64,000 nt of DNA from Panagrolaimus kolymaensis (GCA_028622995.1 JAJQJQ010000008.1:6820001-6884000), one strand, 5' to 3'; positions 36,901 through 51,124 are shown, counted from the first letter of the stretch. Translations and numbers: made by a program. Notes: a model not told the origin generated them from the sequence alone.

Positions 36901-39530
36901 TTCATAAAATAATTCTAAAACCAAGATTTCTATTTCAAAAGCCATCTTTCACTATATCTAACATCGTACATTGCCCTCTTTTATTAAATTCCTTTTTTCT
37001 TTCTTATCCCTTGATTTTAAAATAAGATTCCCCAATTTTCTTCTTCATTCATTTTTCACCTTTAATTTATTACGGTCATTTTGCGCGAACATCCGAAAAA
37101 AAGGAGAAGTGAAAATGTAGGCCGATTTCACTTTTTTCTTCAATTTTTTTTTCTTCATTCAAACGAGAGAGAAAATAATAAAGAGATGAAAAAGAAGTGC
37201 AAGTGCAAGCGTGTCATTGTCCCGGATTCCACTCTTCTTTTTTTATCCATTGTTTCGGATTTATTTGGATGGAGGATTCTCTCAGTCAGGATGAATGAGA
37301 ACTACGACGCAATGATGGCGAGGATGGATGATGATGACCTCGACTCTTCTCTCGCAGCTCACAAACCATTGTCCACTCTCTTCTTTTTTGATATTACCAA
37401 CAACCAACGTGTCTGTGTCGCGGTGTCTGCCCTTAGGGCAGCAGTTATAATAAATTTTAAATAAAAAGTTACGCCATGAGGAGGTCACCCAAATTTCGCG
37501 CAATGTGTTTGAATATATATTTTTAAATTGCAAAAAAAAAGGATTCCGCGCTGAAAATAAGAACCCTTCCTTAAAATAAGATACTTTGGGTTTTTTTTCT
37601 TTCATTAGAATTTCACTCTTCTTTTTTTTTAAACCTTTGACACTTTTTAATTTCTTCTCCATGTTGACCGAATTAAGCCAAAAAAAATAAACCATTCTTA
37701 AAATTAAAAATCTAAATTTATATAGAACGACATAAACTTGCCGGCTAGTGATAACATTGTTACGGTATCTCTCTGTGCCACCATTTGATCGGTTGAATTG
37801 CATAAAAGCCTCCATTACTTCTCTTATGTTTTCTTCCGTAACCTATCATCCTAAAACTGATCAAGAAAAAAAGAAAGAAAGGTGATGGTCGCTTGTCATT
37901 TTATCCCTTCCATCCATTTAACGTTGTCGCCTTCTTTCAGTATTTTGAATGAATCCAAAAACCCCATTTTTAAAACAAAAGGATTTTTTTAAAGATTTTT
38001 CATACTAAAACCCCAAATAATTTTTTCTTCTTGATAGCAGGCAGCATTGTTGTCGTTCATTTTTTTTTCTTGCATCAATAATTTTGAATCTCGAACAAAA
38101 ATTTTATTGCAAAAAAAGAAAGAAATGGTTTTTTCAAACAAAAATATTTTTCCATGCTTTTAGTTAAACGTCCTCTTTGAATTGTGTCGTGTCTGCTTCT
38201 TTTCCAAATCTAAAATCAAAGATGATTGTCGCGTGTTATATTTATGAATTTTATATTAGCCGCCCAAAAATGACCCTGTTTTTTTGATGTTAATGATTTT
38301 TGCCTCCTATTTTTTACGCTCGCTTTTTTGTAATAAAAAAATCAAAGTAAAATTATTTTGCCGAAAAAAAAACTGCGGCATCCATTTCTTTTATTCATCC
38401 GAAAAAAAGCAACATTTGTTTTCAATGCCACCAAATTTATAATATTTTTTATGATCTGTGACCCTTGTCTTTTCATTATAATATGGCACTAATCGTCTTA
38501 ACAAAAAAATGCTGTCATTTTAAGTCTTTTTTCTTAAAAGATTTTATTTACTTCTTTTTTTAACTTTCGATTATAAGATGGCTTTTTACTTTGACTCTTA
38601 CTTATTTTTTAATCAATCTATTGTTACTTGGCCAATAAAAAAATAAGTATCTTTTTGTTTTTAGGTTTTTTAAAAATGACCTTCAAATAAATAATTTTTT
38701 ATAAATATAAAAACAAGTAACCTAAAAACTTTTTTTACGTGTGATTCATTTTTTTGTGCCTTTGAAAATAGAAGAATCTCGCATGACAAAAGCACGCGCA
38801 TGTTTTTTTCTTTCATTTTCGATCATCGGCTTTCAAAAAAAAGCTTTACTTAAATATTGTTGTTATTTACCATATTTTTTTAATATACCGTCTCCATACA
38901 TGCATGTTTTCCCGCGTAAAAATGACCTTTCATTTAGTTGGTTTTTATTACGGTAGTAATTTCTTATGCCTATTTTTTCTCCATAACATTATTTCCTTTT
39001 TTTCATGGACAAAGTTTAATGGTGTTATTTTTGAGTTGTTGCCAATTTGTCGTGTGCTCTTTTTTTCTTAATCAAAACGTAGCATCAATGGGGGTTTGAC
39101 TTCATTTCAAGGTCGATTATATTGTCTTCTGAAAAAATAAAAAAATAAAAAGCTTGCGTTATGTTTTCGCGCCAAAATGTTTTTTCGATGATGATGATAG
39201 ACGTTTAACATTGAAATGAACAATCGTCTATTTTTTTTTCTTCCTTCCTCACGAGTAATCGAGAATTTTAAACTTCAAGGTCATTTTGGGGTGAAAGAGA
39301 GATAGAGAGATGCGCGAATGTATGAATGTCAAATGAAAGTGAAAAGCGAGCCGCCGCTTCAAAGATCGCCCCACGTGAGAAGGCAGGCGAGTCGACCAAT
39401 CATTTTTCCTTGAACTAAAGGGGTTTTGTTTTTGGAAGTAATCCTGAAGAAAAATAATTGTTCGCGAATTTAATAATGAAATTTTAATAATTAGCTTTTT
39501 AAAGTTTATTTATTAGATATTTTTTTAGAA
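33977..39530. other. Gene-free AT-rich interval upstream of NR6A gene
   Basis: No exon chain was recognised in 5.5 kb. A CCAA-type microsatellite occurs at about 36008-36038. An E2F-like TTTTCGCGCCAAAA lies near 39166. The large spacer probably holds regulatory DNA of the nuclear receptor gene. Confidence 0.5.
36008..36038. repeat. CCAA microsatellite
   Basis: About seven tandem, partly degenerate CCAA units (CCCAACCAACCAACCAACTA and continuing). Confidence 0.7.
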
Positions 39531-42034
39531 ATGGAGCGGCCAGAATTGGCTGTATTCCGAACTCCCGTAATTCATGGTGGTAAGCAATCATCTTCACCAG
39601 AATCTTCACATTCTCTCCCTCTCTCAACAACCCTTCAATCAATTGGTCAATCACAACCTTCTCAAGCAGCTACAATGTTTGCAGATTCTACAACTTTCTC
39701 ACTTTATTCATATTACCTCAGCCAAATTGCAGCTGCGCAACGAGCTGCCGCTGCGGCAGCAGCGGTTTCTGCATTTGCTTATCATCAACCTTCACAATTT
39801 TTTGATCCTCAAGCATGTGCTGCTGCAGCTTCAATGTTTTTTGCTTCTCAACAACAGACTTCAACAATAAATAATCCAATAATGGATATGGTTGTGGATA
39901 AGCAACCATTTATGGATTCTAAAAGAGATATAATATCCACACAATGGATTCATCCAAAGAATACACTCCCATCCGAAAAAATAGAAACAAAATATTCATG
40001 GATTAATTATTATGAAAAGGCACTATTGAATAATAATAATGATGGCATTATAGAGGCAACAAAAATAGATAACAATAATAACGTTAATGTTCTTAATGCT
40101 ACTACTACCGTAATTGAGGTAAATTTTCAATAGCTCTTTTATTTTCTTCTTTTAACCCACTCAATTTTTTAATCCTTATCACATCCTTATTTTATTTTTA
40201 TTTTTATTTTTTTGCAGCAACAATCCTCATCATCAAGACAATCTACAAGCTCATCCAGCTCACCAAGTCTTCCATCAGCTTCAAATTCTGATGGATGGCC
40301 TGATTCTAAATTCATCACCACCAACGCTACGATTATTATGGAAACAGATGATCCGCTTTTATGTGCAATTTGTGGCGACCGAAGTAGTGGGCTACACTAT
40401 GGTAGTTTTACATGTGAAGGGTAAGTAAACCAGCAACAAAAAAAGAGTTAAAAGCAAGCCAAAAAGAAAGATTTAAAGAAAGAAAAAAGCATCAAGAAAA
40501 TTAAATTTAAATGTTAAATATAGCTTTTTTCGTTCTTGAAAAAGAAAAACAGTATTTTTTGACGTGATTTTGTATTTCCGAAAAAAGTAGATAAGATTTA
40601 AAAAAGATTAAAGAATAAAAATAACTCTTTTTTTGTTTTCAGGTGCAAAGGATTTTTTAAAAGAACTGTACAAAACAAAAGAGTTTATACTTGCGTGGGT
40701 GGAAATGGAAAATGTCCTATGACAAAGGAATTAAGAAATCGATGCCAATTTTGCCGATTTCAAAAATGCCTTCAACAAGGCCTCGTCGTTCAAGCCGTTC
40801 GTGAAGATCGAATGCCTGGTGGAAGGAATGGAAGTGCCATTTATAATTTATATAAAGTACGCTTATATTTTATGTAATTTTTAAAATGAAATCCATTTAT
40901 AGTTAAAATATCGAAAAACTCGTAAACCCACCACATCTTCATCTTCGACTTCATCATCGCATCAAGCTTCAAGCGGTTCTGCAACAACCACACCCTCACC
41001 TCCATCTTCAACATGGAAAGTATCTTCTTCAACTTCCACCGTTGTTCCTTCCTCATTGGCCAGCCTCCTTCAACAAACTTCTTCTTCCAATACAGGGCAG
41101 CAACTTTTGGCTCCATCAAAAAATTTAATTCAACAATTAATTGATATTGATAAACTTGAAGATTTGATGGATTTAAAAGGATTAAAAGATACAAAAAAGA
41201 ATCATTCAGAAAAATTAAGTGCAATTGGAGATGAAATTGTTGAAAAATTAGTTGAATGGACAAAACGATTACCATTTTATGATGAACTTCCAATAACCGT
41301 ATACACTCAATTACTCACTCAAGGATGGGCTGAATTAGTTATGCTTTCATCGTGTTTTTATGCAGTGGGACAAAATAATACATTAACAGCAAAAACTACC
41401 GGTGAAATTGTTTCTTTGAATAATGCGGGACATAATTTAAATTTATTACAACGACGACTCTCAGCTGTTATGGAAAAAGTTGTGCCATTAGAAAAAATTG
41501 CAAAGTTTGTTTTCTTTTTTATTGAAGTTTAAAAATTAACTTATTAATTTTTAGTGACGCTGGAATTTTTGTTGAACAATTTACTTTATTAATTAATGCT
41601 TTCTCAAAATTATCCGTACCAATTGAAGTTTATGTTTGTCTTAAAGCTATAACTTTATTAAATTCTAATTCAGGTACAGTATTTTTTAAATTCGATCTCA
41701 ATGTGAAGGAAGTATTTTTGTAAATCTCTTTGAAACCCGATCATTCTAAAATTTTCTGAAATTTAACATTTTTTTGTTTGCAGAACCTTTAAGAATTGAT
41801 GAATGCAGTGTGAAAAGAATATCATTAATTCAAGATCAATTTGTTAAAGCTCTTCAAATACATTTATGCCAAATTGAAGCTGCTCCACGGTTGAGTGATA
41901 TATTTGCATGGTTGCCATCTCTTCGTTCGGTTGCATCTTTATTACTTCAAAGTAAAATGTTTTATGTTCCATTTTTAATTTGTCGCGAGCCCATCCTGCA
42001 TCAACCACTTAAAATTGAAATTAACGTCGAATGA
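39531..42034 (+). CDS. Nuclear hormone receptor, NR6A (HR4/GCNF) type
   Basis: Six exons (39531-40118, 40218-40420, 40643-40856, 40903-41504, 41555-41673, 41784-42034) encode 658 aa. A long low-complexity N-terminus has an alanine run and Ser/Gln-rich parts. The two-zinc-finger DNA-binding domain (about 245-315) reads [57 protein letters not shown]. The C-terminal extension [19 protein letters not shown] is diagnostic of the HR4/NR6A group, as is the [12 protein letters not shown]-box. A Ser/Thr/Pro hinge is followed by a ligand-binding domain ([24 protein letters not shown] helix 3-5 region, WAELVML). It should bind DNA in the nucleus as an orphan receptor. The ATG stands 2 nt after a TTTTTTTAG acceptor. 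Confidence 0.9.
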
Positions 42035-42801
42035 GCTTTTATCGACGATTAGAAACTATTTATTCTCATTAGTTATAATTATTTAATGTGAGCGCTTTTA
42101 TTAATTTCATTCACTGTAATTAGCAAATGTTGTTTATAGTGGTACTCTTTAGTCTTTATATTGCTTCGTCTTTTTTATTACATCTTTGCTTGGCTTTTTC
42201 TAATTCCATTTTCCTATTTCATCTTCGTCTTCTTTCGGGCAAAAAACCCCAAAAGTCTTTCAACACCCTTTTTTAGATTACTCAACTTATTTTTTTATCA
42301 TTCACGTTTTTTATTTAATAATTCTTAAAATCCTAATAACTAATTAACTAAAACTTAATCCATATAACAGTAATAATAATAATAGATCGTGTATAAATTA
42401 TAGCATAAGTGATAGTTGGTTTTTTTTTATTGTTGTATGTATGTATTTTATTTTTTATTTTAAAACTCGGTAAAGGAACGATGATGTTTTTCAAAATAGG
42501 CATCATTAATGTGTAATTTAATAATGTATTTATTAATATTAATAAGCTTTTTTTATTTTATATTTAATTTAGGTGTTTTTTTTTTTATTAATTATTGAAT
42601 GTATAAAAGGATAATAACAAAACTATAAAATTTTATTAATTTTTTTTAATTTTTCTAAGGCAATAAATAAATCAAAGATTGGTAATAAAAACTTATTTTT
42701 TTTGTGAATAATGAGATCCTTATTAATTCCAGAAAAAAAAACATAACGATAAATAAACGCAGCTATAGTAAAAAAATTAAACTTTTTGTGGATATATGTA
42801 A
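42035..42801. other. Convergent 3' region
   Basis: Between the NR6A stop and the CMTR1 stop; AT-rich with several AATAAA signals for either strand, no exon seen. Confidence 0.5.
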
Positions 42802-45771
42802 TTACGCGCTTAAACCATTATTAGAAAGAAAATTATCATGATGTTGTTGAATATGATCCATTAAAGCTGGAACAGTAATGGTATCTTCAGCATATGCGGC
42901 TTCAACAATATCTATCGAAGTTGTTCGTGAATGATGACTTAAAGTCCAATTAAGATAAAGAGGGCCTTCAGCAATATTATCCCAAAAATTTGCAACAAAT
43001 TTATGTTTTTCATTTCGTGGATAACTTTTATTTTGTTTCCTATCAAAATAATATTTATCTTGTTGACTTCGACTCCAACATTTTGAATATGGATCTGTAA
43101 ATATTGTGGCTTATTCCATTTTTGAATAAATAAAAATATTTACCTCTTACATCTCGAACAAATCGTATTCCATTTGCAGGATAATAAAAATGTGGGGCAT
43201 TGGGTTCACGAGTAAATGGTAAAGAACCCGGTGTACCCGATGCATTACTAAAGATTGTATTTAATAAACCTTGAAATTGGGTGGGTTGAATGCTGCTCGC
43301 TGTAGCCACAGCCAATCCTAATGTGCTTCGACAAACATAAGCATTAGCAAATTTTTCTGCAGCTTTAAGCCTATCAATCAATGGAAGCTTTGAAACGTCA
43401 TCTCCACCAATAACGGCAGCATCAATAATTCGTAAAACTTCTGATTCTTTTCTGCCATTCGTCATTCGACTTACTTTTTCAACCAACAGCAAAGTTTTAC
43501 GTGGAAATTTGGGATAATCATCAAGGGGTTGGAAACCTCTAGAATCAACTGTTCGAACAAATATTCGTTCTTTATGATCGGAAATTAATAAAAATGGAGC
43601 CATAGGTGAACATAATATTTGAGCATTATATAATTCATGAAAGATTTCTTGTGGAAATTGAGGACCAAATCTTTCAAGATCAAGCTTTCGCTGCTTTTGA
43701 AAATCAGTTTCAATTTTAAATTCCTAAAAATAAATAAATAAATTTTTTTTTCTCAAATACTTATAAAAAACCAACCCTGCTTGCTATAGAGTTGAAAAAC
43801 ATTTGAATGGGTTTATTTTCATCTGCACTCATAGCTTTCCGATCAATATTTGGAATTTCCCAATAATCCAATGCTTCTTCACGAATTTTTCCTTGATCTT
43901 TATCTCTTTTACCCGAATCTTTTGCAAAATGTAAATATTTTCGTAAATATAATGTTTGCTTTTGAATTAATGTTTCATTATGAGCGCGAACATAATCCAT
44001 AAATTCTGAATCTTTTTCAATTTCATCTAAAGGGATAACTTCCATAACATCAAATTCATTTTCTTTCTTTTGATTTTTAAAACTATCCATTCTATTGTTG
44101 ACTTCCAGTAAATGCTCCTTAATAATGGTTGAACCAATTTCAGTTAAACTTTCACAATAAATATATCTTTCAGAATTTGCAGGCCGACTAGTAACGGGTT
44201 TATGCAATGAAATTTTTTCAAATGCCATATACATGAGATAAATTAGACCAACACTGAATGGAGTAAATATATCAAAAAGTTTGCAAACAAAATTTCCACC
44301 GGGTGATGTTTCAGTTGCTGCTCGACAAAGAGCAAGACCAGAAATAAATTGGCATAAATAAAGGCGTTTAGATAAGATTTCTTGAATATTTTCTTGTCCT
44401 TCAACCGAAAAACCGCCATCACATGTAACAAGATGAACACCCTTTCCATTGGTTTCTTCTTTTACTTTTCGTTCGAGGGCAGCAAGATTCTCCGGGTCAT
44501 AAACATCTCCATTATCTTTAGGTCCATAATAATTATCAAAATAACAAGCTGAACCAGCGATAAACTTTTCAAGTTTAAAATCATTTTCGCCTAAACAAAA
44601 GTTCACGATAATGAGTCAAAAGGTAAAGGAATGGAATGCAAACCTTTCAAAGTAAAACCAAATCCATGGCAATTATAATATGCTTTACGCCAAATCAAAT
44701 ATTCACTAAAACCACCAGGACCTGCGCAAACATCAGCAAAATACCAAGGTTCATCATTTCTTGAGCAATCATTTGTTGCGGGTTCATTTGCAACAATGGG
44801 GCATTTAGCACGTCTTTTGGTTTCATCCAATTCTTGACTTAAACCCCATCCAAAAACTTTATCCATATTTGCCATTTTAACTGCTGCTCTAAAATAAATA
44901 AATAGAAGTAAAATATTAGTAAGTCATTACAATAACAAAGATTGTTTTTACCGGTTTTGAAAGATTGCACTTTTAATTGTTTCATATGGATTAGCCCGAG
45001 CTCGAGCACTTTGTAACTCTCTTTGAGTAAGGTGGTCAAAAATAGATTTTGATTCTAATAAGGCTTTAATTAATTGGCCATCACAAAATCGATCTTCATC
45101 ATCTATGGTTAATTTAGGGGCTCCCACTCGAATCCATGAAGGTGATATCACAAAACTTTCACGAATATCTGAATCACATCTCAAATATTGTGGCTCTTCT
45201 TCAATTCCTTTATCTTCAACTGTATCATCCCATTGAGATCCAACTTCAGGTGCTAATATCTAAAATGCTAGTAACAAAATGTTAAAAATGTTGATGACTA
45301 TGTTAATTACTTTAGATTTTTCATCACCCAACCCTCTTCTTTGGTGAATTCCTTTAGCTTGAATAGGTTCAACAATACCGTGTTGATTACGACCAAGACC
45401 TTTTCCTTCTTCATACCCATGTTTTTTCATATATCTTTCTGCAAAAGATATCTTTGTATCAGGCTCATTTTCAAGAGGTTCTTGAGGTGGCCGCTTTCTG
45501 GAGTTTGAGTTGTTATCATGTCCATTATTTTGATGAGAATTGTGATTAAGCCCTCCAAAACTAGGTCGCGAATTAAATGAATTATCTTCTTCGCTATCAC
45601 TTGATAGTCTGGGCAATGAAGAATTGATGGTGGACATTTCTTCCTCGAACCCTGCTAGCATATCTTCATCTCTTGCTTTACGTAATTTGTTTAAACCGTC
45701 CTAAAATGAGAGCTAATAATAAAATAATATGATAAAGAAAACAACAACAAAAAAATACATACGTTGTTCAT
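42802..45771 (-). CDS. CMTR1: Cap-specific mRNA 2'-O-methyltransferase CMTR1
   Basis: Seven exons (45771-45763, 45700-45311, 45259-44952, 44888-44644, 44590-43776, 43723-43144, 43094-42802) encode 879 aa, close to the vertebrate length. A G-patch lies near residues 90-130 (AERYMKKHGYEEGKGLGRNQ). The Rossmann-like FtsJ methyltransferase follows, with the SAM-binding motif FADVCAGPGGFSEYLIWRKA, the catalytic Asp in TCDGGFSVEGQEN, Lys in GGNFVCKLFDIFTPF and SRPANSERYIYCES. The C-terminal region has a non-catalytic guanylyltransferase-like part and ends in a WW-like segment (VANFWDNIAEGPLYLNWTLS). It methylates the first transcribed nucleotide of capped mRNA (cap 1) in the nucleus. It is divergent from XAB2/SYF1 (615 bp between the starts). 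Confidence 0.95.
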
Positions 45772-46385
45772 TTTGAAATAAAATTGTCCCTGAATATTAT
45801 GTATTTGTTCATAAAAAAATATAATAAAAGCTCATATAAAGTAAGAAAGTCGATGATAAAAATGAATAATGTCTACTATCTCTGAAATTCAGGGTAAATT
45901 AATAACTTTGTAGCATGAATGCGATATAAAAAAGCGTATGAAAAAGCTCGATTATTAAACAAAATTTGTAAAATGGAAAATATTAACGATGTGAGATAAT
46001 AAAAACGCCGAAAACAAAAAAATCATTGTATTCACTTAATATTAACGTGGGCTCTTTTCAATATGGAGGATATTAATGAGCTTTTAAAAAAGGAGATAGT
46101 GATAATGGGATAATAACAATAACGTATTAAAAAAAATTTAATAAAATATTAGCTCAAGACGCCGTTACTTTTTGCTATCGAAACACATACTGACGACTGG
46201 CTGGCAAGACCATCGAGAAAAAAAGGTCTTAGAAAGAAAAAAAGATTGTTGAAATAAACAATTTTTTTTTGATTTGACATTTTTGCAACCTTTTTTCTTC
46301 CCTTTTTGTGTTGTTATTTTTTGAATTTTTATCACTTTCAAAAATTAATTTAAATTTATTCAAAACTTGTTGCTAACAATTCATC

Positions 46386-49358
46386 ATGGAGACGACAGCT
46401 GAAGGCGAACCGATGGATGCTGATACCATTGCATTACGTTTCAGTGAATTCTTTGTAAGTTTTTTTTTTCAAATCCTTTGGGTATGAAATTAATAAAAAA
46501 AATTTGTTATTTTAGACTGACGAAGATTTACCATATGAAGAAGATATTAATCGAAATCCGAATGTTCTTCGACCATGGCAGAGATACATTGATGATAAGC
46601 TGAAACGAAAATCGTCTCCAAAAGCCATCAAACTTTTGTATGAAAGAGCTTTAAAGATTTTTAATCGAAGTTACAAGCTTTGGTATGCTTATCTCAAATA
46701 CCGTAGAAAGATCATCTTTGAAAAGCCGCCAACTCACCCAGCTTGGGGAGATTTATGTGATGCTTATGAACGATGCTTAGTCTTCTTGAACACCGTATGT
46801 TTTCGATTTTTTCCTGCTTCTTTTAAAGCATTATTTTCAGATGCCTCGTATTTGGTTGGATTATTGTGATATTATGGTTCGTCGTGGACTTATTACAGAA
46901 ACTCGTCGTATATTTGATAGAACTTTACGTGCTCTACCTGTAACTCAACATAATCGAATATGGCCAGAATATATCAAATTTGTAACATCTCATAACATTC
47001 CTGAAACATCCATTCGTGTTTATCGACGATATCTCAAAATTAAACCTGAAGCTCGTGAAGATTTTGTTGAATACCTAATTGGAATCGATCAACTTGATGA
47101 AGCTGCTAATCAACTCGCAATCCTAGTTAATGATGACAACAAAGTCAGTGCACAAGGAAAAACAACTCATCAACTTTGGATAGAATTATGCAGCTTAATC
47201 TCAAAGAATCCAAACAAAATCCATACTCTTCAACCTGATCCTATTATTCGTCAAGGCATTCAACGATACACAGATCAAGTTGGGATTTTATGGCTGGCTT
47301 TAGCTGAATATTATATTCGTATTCCAAACTTTGAACGAGCTCGAGATATTTATGAAGAAGCTATGGTTTCAGTAGCAACTGTTCGAGATTTTACCCAAGT
47401 TTATGATGCCTATTCAAAGTTTGCTGAAAGATTAGTTTCAATCAAATTGGAAGCACTTGAAAAGGCGAAAAGTTCTGAAGTAACAGATAAGGAGCTTGAA
47501 CTTGAACTTTACATGGAACGATTTGAACATCTATGTGAACGACATCCTTTCCTGTTAAACAGCGTTTTGCTTCGTCAAAACCCAAATAATGTTCATGAAT
47601 GGCTTAATCGTGTTTCGCTTTATGTAGGACTTCCAACAAAACAAATTGAAACTTATGAAGATGCTGTAAAACAAATTGAACCAAAGCTTCAAATGGGAAA
47701 GTTATGCGATTTATGGATCTCTTATGCCAAATTTCACGAAAAAAGAAATGACTTTGATAAGGTATGTCTCTTTATTTCTTTTTTGTTACTCTTTTCCATT
47801 TTTAGGCCAGAGATGTTTTCGAAAGGACGATTGCTGTTAACTTCGTCAAGGTCGATGATTTGGCACTAGTATGGTCAGAATATGCTGAATTCATCCTTCG
47901 ACACTCGGGTTATGAAGAAGCTGTAAAACTCCTTAAACGAGCAGTATCCTCATCAAAAAGAAGAGCAAATTTCTTTGATGAAGCAGAAGCAGTACAACAC
48001 AGGGTCTACAAATCTCTTCGATTATGGGCATTTTATGCTGATATTGAAGAATCTTTTGGAACTCTTGAATCGTGTAAAGCTGTATATGAAAAGATTTTAG
48101 ATCTTAGAATTGCCACTCCCCAAATTGTTGTTAATTATGCAATGTTTATGGAAGAAAGAAATTATTTTGAAGATGCTTTCAAGGTTTGTCTTTCAAGCTT
48201 TTATGTGATTACTTTAACGCTAACATTTTAGGCTTATGAAAAAGGTATCGGAATATTTAGATGGCCACAAGTGTTTGATATTTGGAATGTTTACTTAACA
48301 AAATTTATTGAGCGTTATGTAAGTTGTTTTTACATGTTAAGATTTCATTACTTCAATAAAAAAATTTTTTAGGGTGGCAAGAAACTCGAACGTGCAAGAG
48401 ATTTATTTGAACAATGCTTGGAGAATTGTCCAAAAAAGTTTGCTAAAAGTATGTTATAATTGTTTTAAAAGGTATTTCAAATCGTTCTTTCAGACATTTA
48501 CCTTTTATACACAAAGCTCGAAGAAAAACATGGTTTAGCTCGACGGGCAATGGATATTTATGCTCGTGCTACCAAAGGCGTCGACAAAGAAGAAATGCAT
48601 CTCATCTTCAATATTTATATCAAAAGAGCACAAGAGCTTTACAGTCTACCCTACACTCGTCCAATCTATCAACTTGCAATCGAACAGCTTCCTGAAGAAC
48701 ATTCACGTGATTTTAGTCTCAAATTTGCACAAATGGAGCGAAACCTTGGTGAAATTGATCGTGCAAGAGCCATTTATGCTCATTGTTCTGAAATTTGTGA
48801 TCCTCGAGTACATGGTCATTTCTGGGATATTTGGCAAGAATTTGAAATCAAACATGGAAATGAAGATACTGTACGAGAAATGCTTCGTGTCAAACGATCG
48901 GTTCAAGCAACATACAATACAAATGTCAATTACATGAGTGCTCAAATGCTTGCCTCCATTGGTGGAAAAACAGAAATGGCTGGTGAACTTAGTGCTGCTG
49001 ATTCGATGGCACAACTTGAAGCTCGGGCTCAACAAATTGCAGCTGAAGAAGCTGCTGCTAAGAAAGGTTTTGGTTCATCTGGTGATGGCAGAATTGCATT
49101 TGTACGAGGAGAAAGTAAAACGACTCAACAAAATGCTGTTGAAAATCCTGATGAAATTGCTATTGATGATATCGAAGAAGGTGACGAAAGTGGCGAAGAT
49201 GAAGAAATGGAAGGAAAAGAAAATGGAGGTGAGTTTTTCGTACTCTCTTGTTTTAGTTCTTATTGCGTTTGGTTTTAGATATCATTGAAACTCAAGCAAT
49301 TCCCGACAGTGTTTTCTCAAGTATTGGAAGAAAAGATTCTGATGCTGAAATGGCTTAA
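46386..49358 (+). CDS. XAB2: Pre-mRNA splicing factor XAB2/SYF1
   Basis: Eight exons (46386-46454, 46516-46794, 46841-47761, 47806-48183, 48232-48318, 48373-48448, 48494-49228, 49279-49358) give 874 aa. Almost the whole protein consists of half-a-TPR (HAT) repeats: LYERALKIFNRSYKLWYAYL, RIFDRTLRALPVTQHNRIWP, ARDIYEEAMVSVATVRDFTQ, ARDVFERTIAVNFV, CKAVYEKILDLRIATPQIVV and more. The N-terminus (DEDLPYEEDINRNPNVLRPW) and the acidic C-terminal tail after VNYMSAQMLASIGG are those of SYF1/XAB2. It is a core subunit of the NineTeen complex of the spliceosome, also linked to transcription-coupled repair in mammals. Introns are 44-60 bp. Confidence 0.96.
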
Positions 49359-49905
49359 CTTGTTTTGTTTTTAAATTATTTTATTTTGTTTTTTATTTTA
49401 CCAATAAATAATTTGATGTGAATATAACATTTTTATTGCTTATTTGTTTTATAGTTTTCGTATTCTTTTTGTTGTTGTCTTCATTTAAAGTGGTGGTGCA
49501 TTCTTTAGTGGAAACATGAAACTCAAAATTCATTTGTTTAAGCTTGGTTGAAAACAGAAGGAAAATTTATGGTAAAAGTATTTATGATTGCATTCACTTT
49601 TTATAATGCAAAAAAAAACTTGGTGCAATGATAACTGCTTCGTATGTACATACTCATGACGCAATACAAGCTCAAAACAAGTGCAATAAGTTTGTGAACT
49701 TCAAACCACACATAGGATAAATGTTAAAATCATGCTAATGAAGCTTTTATGAAATAATCCTATGAAGAAAAAAATGGAGAGTTGTTGCTCAACTTAATAG
49801 TTTTTATCCCTTTCCTCACCCTGCCAAAAGAATCAAAATAAAACTTTAATAAAACTTTATTATATCATTATGTAAAACAATAATAAAAAAACATCATAAC
49901 AACAA

Positions 49906-50805
49906 TTAAGCAGAAGATAACGCTTCATGAACGCGCTTTACATGCAATTCGACATTGTTTGGTAAATGTTCAATAGTGTGAATAGCAGCATAAAAAACGA
50001 TATCAGCTAAAGAAACAGCATTTGATTTTGTAAGTAAATCCATAGGTCCAAGATGTTGACTTGATTCACGTACGAGATCATTAATGAAGATTCGACCATG
50101 AAGAGCGTCGTCAATTCGTGCAAGATAATCAGAAGTACCAGCTAAATGAAAATCTTGATAGCTATAAATTCCAAGAGCTTGACCAATTAGTAAAAGAGCA
50201 GGAACGGGTGATTTTACTGTTACTTTCTGTTCATCTGATCCAGTAGTTTCAACATATATTCCTAAAAAATAATAAACGTAATAGCGTTTGTAAACGATAA
50301 AAGTAAGCTTACCATCTGTTGTAACATCACGGAAAGTCATAGAAGTTTTGCGATTACCATTGATTTCTTGAAGAAGTTTGATAATATGATGATATTTGGG
50401 TCCAGCATAAACTTCAAATTTCTTATTAGTAATCGGTTCATATTGAGCAACTTTGTAATGAAATTGAGCAGATGCACGTGAGAAACCTTCATGAAGCTCA
50501 AAGGCTAATTTCTTTGTTGATGGAGCATGAAAATATGGACCAGAAGAAATTTGAGAAGCAGTAGTTTGTTTCTTTTGACCATTGGCGAATTCTTTCATTG
50601 TAATTGCGAGTTTATTAGTTGCATCAACAACTTTTTGAACCAATTCTTTCAATTCAGCAGATTTATCATTAGTTGATGTGGTGGCTTTGGATTGAGATGA
50701 ACTTGCTCCAACTTCTTCACCATGATAACTTGGAAGCTTATAAAGAATTTCAGCAGGTTCAACATGAACTTCATCAAATGGTTGCATTGAATACATTGTT
50801 GACAT
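49906..50805 (-). CDS. AIMP2: AIMP2-like scaffold of the multi-tRNA-synthetase complex
   Basis: Exons 50805-50313 and 50261-49906 encode 282 aa. The N-terminus MSTMYSMQPF and EILYKLPSYHGEEVG match the conserved AIMP2 start (MYxxxPY...LP..HG). A leucine-rich helix follows (ELKELVQKVVDATNKLAITM). The C-terminal half is a GST-like fold: LLQEINGNRK, then SADYLARIDD-like helix, SNAVSLADIVFYAAIHTIEH. AIMP2 (p38) bridges lysyl-tRNA synthetase and other synthetases in the cytoplasm. The 51-bp intron (50262-50312) has no in-frame stop. The ATG is 12 nt after a TTTTATTTTCAG acceptor (cut after 50818), consistent with trans-splicing as a downstream operon gene. Confidence 0.75.
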   Translation of the reverse strand: MSTMYSMQPFDEVHVEPAEILYKLPSYHGEEVGASSSQSKATTSTNDKSAELKELVQKVVDATNKLAITMKEFANGQKKQTTASQISSGPYFHAPSTKKLAFELHEGFSRASAQFHYKVAQYEPITNKKFEVYAGPKYHHIIKLLQEINGNRKTSMTFRDVTTDGKLTFIVYKRYYVYYFLGIYVETTGSDEQKVTVKSPVPALLLIGQALGIYSYQDFHLAGTSDYLARIDDALHGRIFINDLVRESSQHLGPMDLLTKSNAVSLADIVFYAAIHTIEHLPNNVELHVKRVHEALSSA

Positions 50806-51124
50806 ATTTGATTGGCTCTGAAAATAAAAAATAATTAGATACAAATCAAGAAAAAAATTATGTAATAACAACTTTGAAAAGCTGACAAAACCTTTTTTGA
50901 GAAAAGCTGCATTTTTTGTTACCCAAATGTCTCTCTTCGAAATCTCAACACGATTTTTTACTGCGATCAGCTTGTTCAATTCAAATCATCAATCAACAAA
51001 CTTTTCTACATTTTCAATAATGAAATGATGCATTTTTAAGATCTCAAATAACTTCCAACCATTTTTAAATTAAAGGTATTCCTCGATTTTTGTTATTGAA
51101 ATAAAACACTTTATAAAGCACTAT

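Noticed and set aside
37081..37815. 127- and 177-residue open frames on both strands
   Set aside because: Low-complexity A/T-tract translations without splice partners or family resemblance.
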